A stretch of DNA of 28,726 nt. It comes from a virus. Each line of letters opens with the position of its first letter. Position 1 is the first letter of the stretch. Where the stretch lies: positions 1 through 28,726 of the IMG/VR virus record IMGVR_UViG_3300000553_000253. The stretch is one strand, 5' to 3'. This document shows, piece after piece, positions 27,599 to 28,726 of the stretch. A model generated the notes under the pieces. The model did no database searches and was not told the origin of the DNA. It saw nothing but the letters and a program-made list of their open reading frames with translations. Position numbers and translations under genes: made by a program.

Positions 27599-27817
27599 AT
27601 GACGGACAGCCGTGCCGCCACCTACGTTGACGAGTACGGTGATCAATCCTGGGAGCTCGACGCCCTGGAACCGACTGTCATACGCGACCTGATACGCGAC
27701 GCCGTGATGCGTGTGCGCGACCCTGTTCTATGGGACCAGGCGCTTGAAAAAGAAACAGCGGACCTTGAGGCCCTGGATGACATGATAGAAAGCATGGGCG
27801 GCAAGGACGCTGACTAG
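27599..27817 (+). CDS. Small conserved phage protein, WELDALEP type
   Basis: A 72-residue protein with the sequence DEYGDQSWELDALEPTVIRD, followed by LIRDAVMRVRDPVLWDQA. The WELDALEP plus helical Arg/Asp pattern recurs in phage proteins, often as the C terminus of larger ones, so this may be a stand-alone version or the remnant of one. No clear ribosome-binding site precedes ATG 27599; GGAGCAG lies more than 25 bases upstream. Function unknown. Confidence 0.6.
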   Translation: MTDSRAATYVDEYGDQSWELDALEPTVIRDLIRDAVMRVRDPVLWDQALEKETADLEALDDMIESMGGKDAD

Positions 27818-27979
27818 CAACCGGGGCGGCGCCCCGCACGCTATAGGTAGGCCGCACCAGCGCAGGGTCCAGCCATGCACCATCAGCACACCATAGAGCA
27901 TCAGCTCATACGGCAAGCTGAGAAGCTAGTCGAGCTCCGTGCTTTCGTCCTCCTCGCCCCCCATACAAGAGAGACCATC
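27818..27979 (+). other. Leader region before the Ig-domain gene
   Basis: This 162-base region holds a hairpin, CGGGGC-GGC-GCCCCG at 27822-27836, then TATAGG at 27842, which could be part of a promoter, and CGCAGGGT, a string also present at 25119. An upstream in-frame ATG at 27875 would add 35 residues, but those codons are unlike phage codon use, so the region is more likely an untranslated leader. Confidence 0.4.
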
Positions 27980-28483
27980 ATGGCCATTTCCGACGAACTG
28001 AACACCCTGGCCGAGCAGGCCACCGCCCTGGCGGAATCCGCCCCCGACCAAATCGCCGCCCTGCTGGCCGCCAAGGAAGCCTCCGACGACGCCGCCGCCG
28101 AGGCCCCCATCAAGACCATCGGTGACGCCCTGACGACCATCAAAGGCGCCCTGGCCGGCAACAGCACCGGCGGCAACAGCACCGGCGGCAACAGCACTGG
28201 CGGCGGCCAGACCACCACCAGCCCCGTCACCCTGAGCCCGGCCGAACTGCCCGACCCCAGCCTCGGCGTGGCCTACAGCGCCACGGTGGCGACCACCGGC
28301 GGCGAAGTCAACGAAACCTTCACCTACGGCGCGGGCGCGCTGCCGCCGGGCCTGGCCCTGGATGCGACCTCGGGCGCCATCACCGGCACGCCCACCACGG
28401 CTGGCACATTCCCCTTCACTGTCACGGCCACCGGCAGCGCCGGCAGCAGCGGCAGCCAGGACTACACCGCCACCGTCAGCTAA
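27980..28483 (+). CDS. Ig-like domain protein, probable virion or surface protein
   Basis: A 167-residue protein in three parts. Residues 1-58 are helical (SDELNTLAEQATALAESAP) and may form a coiled coil. Residues 59-76 are a flexible linker with three GNSTG units. Residues 77-167 are a bacterial Ig-like (He_PIG-type) domain: LPDPSLGVAYSATV, then ALPPGLALDATSGAITGTP and TAGTFPFTVTATGSAGS. Such domains decorate phage heads and tails and help attach to surfaces. ATG 27980 has GAGAG six bases before it; an upstream in-frame ATG at 27875 is less likely because its codons are atypical. It is the last gene before the bidirectional terminator. Confidence 0.82.
   Translation: MAISDELNTLAEQATALAESAPDQIAALLAAKEASDDAAAEAPIKTIGDALTTIKGALAGNSTGGNSTGGNSTGGGQTTTSPVTLSPAELPDPSLGVAYSATVATTGGEVNETFTYGAGALPPGLALDATSGAITGTPTTAGTFPFTVTATGSAGSSGSQDYTATVS
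28157..28201 (+). repeat. Three tandem 15-bp repeats (GNSTG linker)
   Basis: GGCAACAGCACCGGC is repeated three times, the third with one change (CACT for CACC). It encodes the Gly-Asn-Ser-Thr-Gly linker of the Ig-domain protein. Copy number may vary between relatives through slippage. Confidence 0.9.
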
Positions 28484-28510
28484 TCCGCGGACCATCCACG
28501 GCAGTCAAAA

Positions 28511-28545
28511 AGAAGCCCGCTGGTGGAAGCCAGCGGGCTTCTAGT
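28511..28545. terminator. Probable bidirectional intrinsic terminator
   Basis: AGAAGCCCGCTGG (28511-28523) and CCAGCGGGCTTCT (28530-28542) form a perfect 13-bp stem with a six-base loop. GTTT follows on the + strand and the complement of TCAAAA gives a T run on the other strand. It lies between convergent genes, as expected for a shared terminator. Confidence 0.85.
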
Positions 28546-28587
28546 TTCACACGCGCAAGAGGGGAGTAGCGACTGGGCGGCGCGTGG

Positions 28588-28726
28588 TTAGCTGGCGTCC
28601 AGCTGGGGCTGCATGGCGGCATTGGCCGCCTGGAGCTGAGCCTGGAGCGCCTTAATCTTGGTGATGTCGCCACCGGCGATGATGGTCGCATCGTTCTCGG
28701 CGGCACTGATGACTGTTTCCAGTCCG
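28588..28726 (-). CDS. 3' end of a minus-strand gene, possible virion protein
   Basis: Reading the minus strand from the window edge gives an open frame of 45 complete codons ending at TAA (28588-28590 on the + strand). Its residues read GLETVISAAENDATIIAGGD, then ITKIKALQAQLQAANAAMQ, then a Pro-Gln-Leu end. Third codon positions are strongly GC-rich, and the product is a typical alpha-helical or coiled-coil C terminus. It converges with the Ig-domain gene across the bidirectional terminator. Only the C terminus is visible, so the function cannot be read. Confidence 0.65.
   Translation of the reverse strand, partial: GLETVISAAENDATIIAGGDITKIKALQAQLQAANAAMQPQLDAS

Noticed and set aside
27875-27979. 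N-terminal extension of the Ig-domain protein from ATG 27875
   Set aside because: The 35 extra codons use ATA, CAT, AGA and CGG often, unlike the gene body, and a better start lies at 27980.
28157-28201. CRISPR-like array
   Set aside because: Only three 15-base tandem units without spacers, and they encode a linker in a protein.

Overview
The window is part of the genome of a tailed double-stranded DNA bacteriophage, or a prophage of one, with GC-rich DNA (roughly mid-60s percent by eye). The evidence is a dense run of short co-directional genes with ATGA, GTGA and TGATG stop/start overlaps, a phage-type replication set (family A polymerase, primase-helicase, RecD/Dda-like helicase), nucleotide-metabolism genes, four free-standing homing endonucleases and many small orphan genes. 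No rRNA, tRNA, IS element or CRISPR array was seen. The GC content and the B12-dependent ribonucleotide reductase suit a GC-rich proteobacterial host, but the sequence does not fix the host. No stretch of 300 bases lacks a gene.

Layout. 1-1878: the 3' end of an unknown gene, an HNH homing endonuclease and a conserved phage protein. 2025-4270: a small protein, an SF1 helicase and a GIY-YIG endonuclease. 4288-7875: class II ribonucleotide reductase, a ParB-like protein, a small protein and a DnaQ-fold exonuclease. 7953-10150: small phage proteins ending in a DUF4031 protein. 10147-13996: a C5-cytosine methyltransferase-like protein, a small HTH protein, a P-loop kinase, a 5-hmdU-DNA-kinase helical-domain (aGPT-Pplase2-type) protein and a thymidylate-synthase-family enzyme. 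13983-17055: small membrane proteins, an HD phosphohydrolase, a GIY-YIG endonuclease, a DUF3310 protein, an HTH protein and an AT-richer orphan. 17052-23672: DNA polymerase, dCTP-deaminase-like enzyme, PD-(D/E)XK nuclease, GIY-YIG endonuclease, primase-helicase and a MazG-like pyrophosphohydrolase. 23757-28483: a small protein, a terminator, a second C5-methyltransferase, small orphans, a possible GHKL-type ATPase and an Ig-domain protein. The + strand run ends at a perfect 13-bp hairpin (28511-28542), and a minus-strand gene enters from the right edge.

The most interesting feature is an apparent thymine-hypermodification cassette at 11140-13996: P-loop kinase, helical-domain partner and TS-family enzyme, each overlapping the next. 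Together with the deaminase (dCTP to dUTP/dUMP), the MazG-like and HD nucleotide hydrolases and the DUF3310 (T7 gp1.7-like) protein, it suggests this route: make dUMP, hydroxymethylate it to 5-hmdUMP, raise it to the triphosphate, incorporate it, then phosphorylate 5-hmdU in DNA for further modification. The final-step enzymes known from ViI- and M6-type phages (radical SAM, PLP enzyme, acetyltransferase) are not in the window, so the final base cannot be named.

A second notable signal is a 12-base element, AGAAGCACAGGA, just upstream of eight start codons (seven exact copies and one with a single mismatch). It includes the Shine-Dalgarno core but extends beyond what ribosome binding explains.
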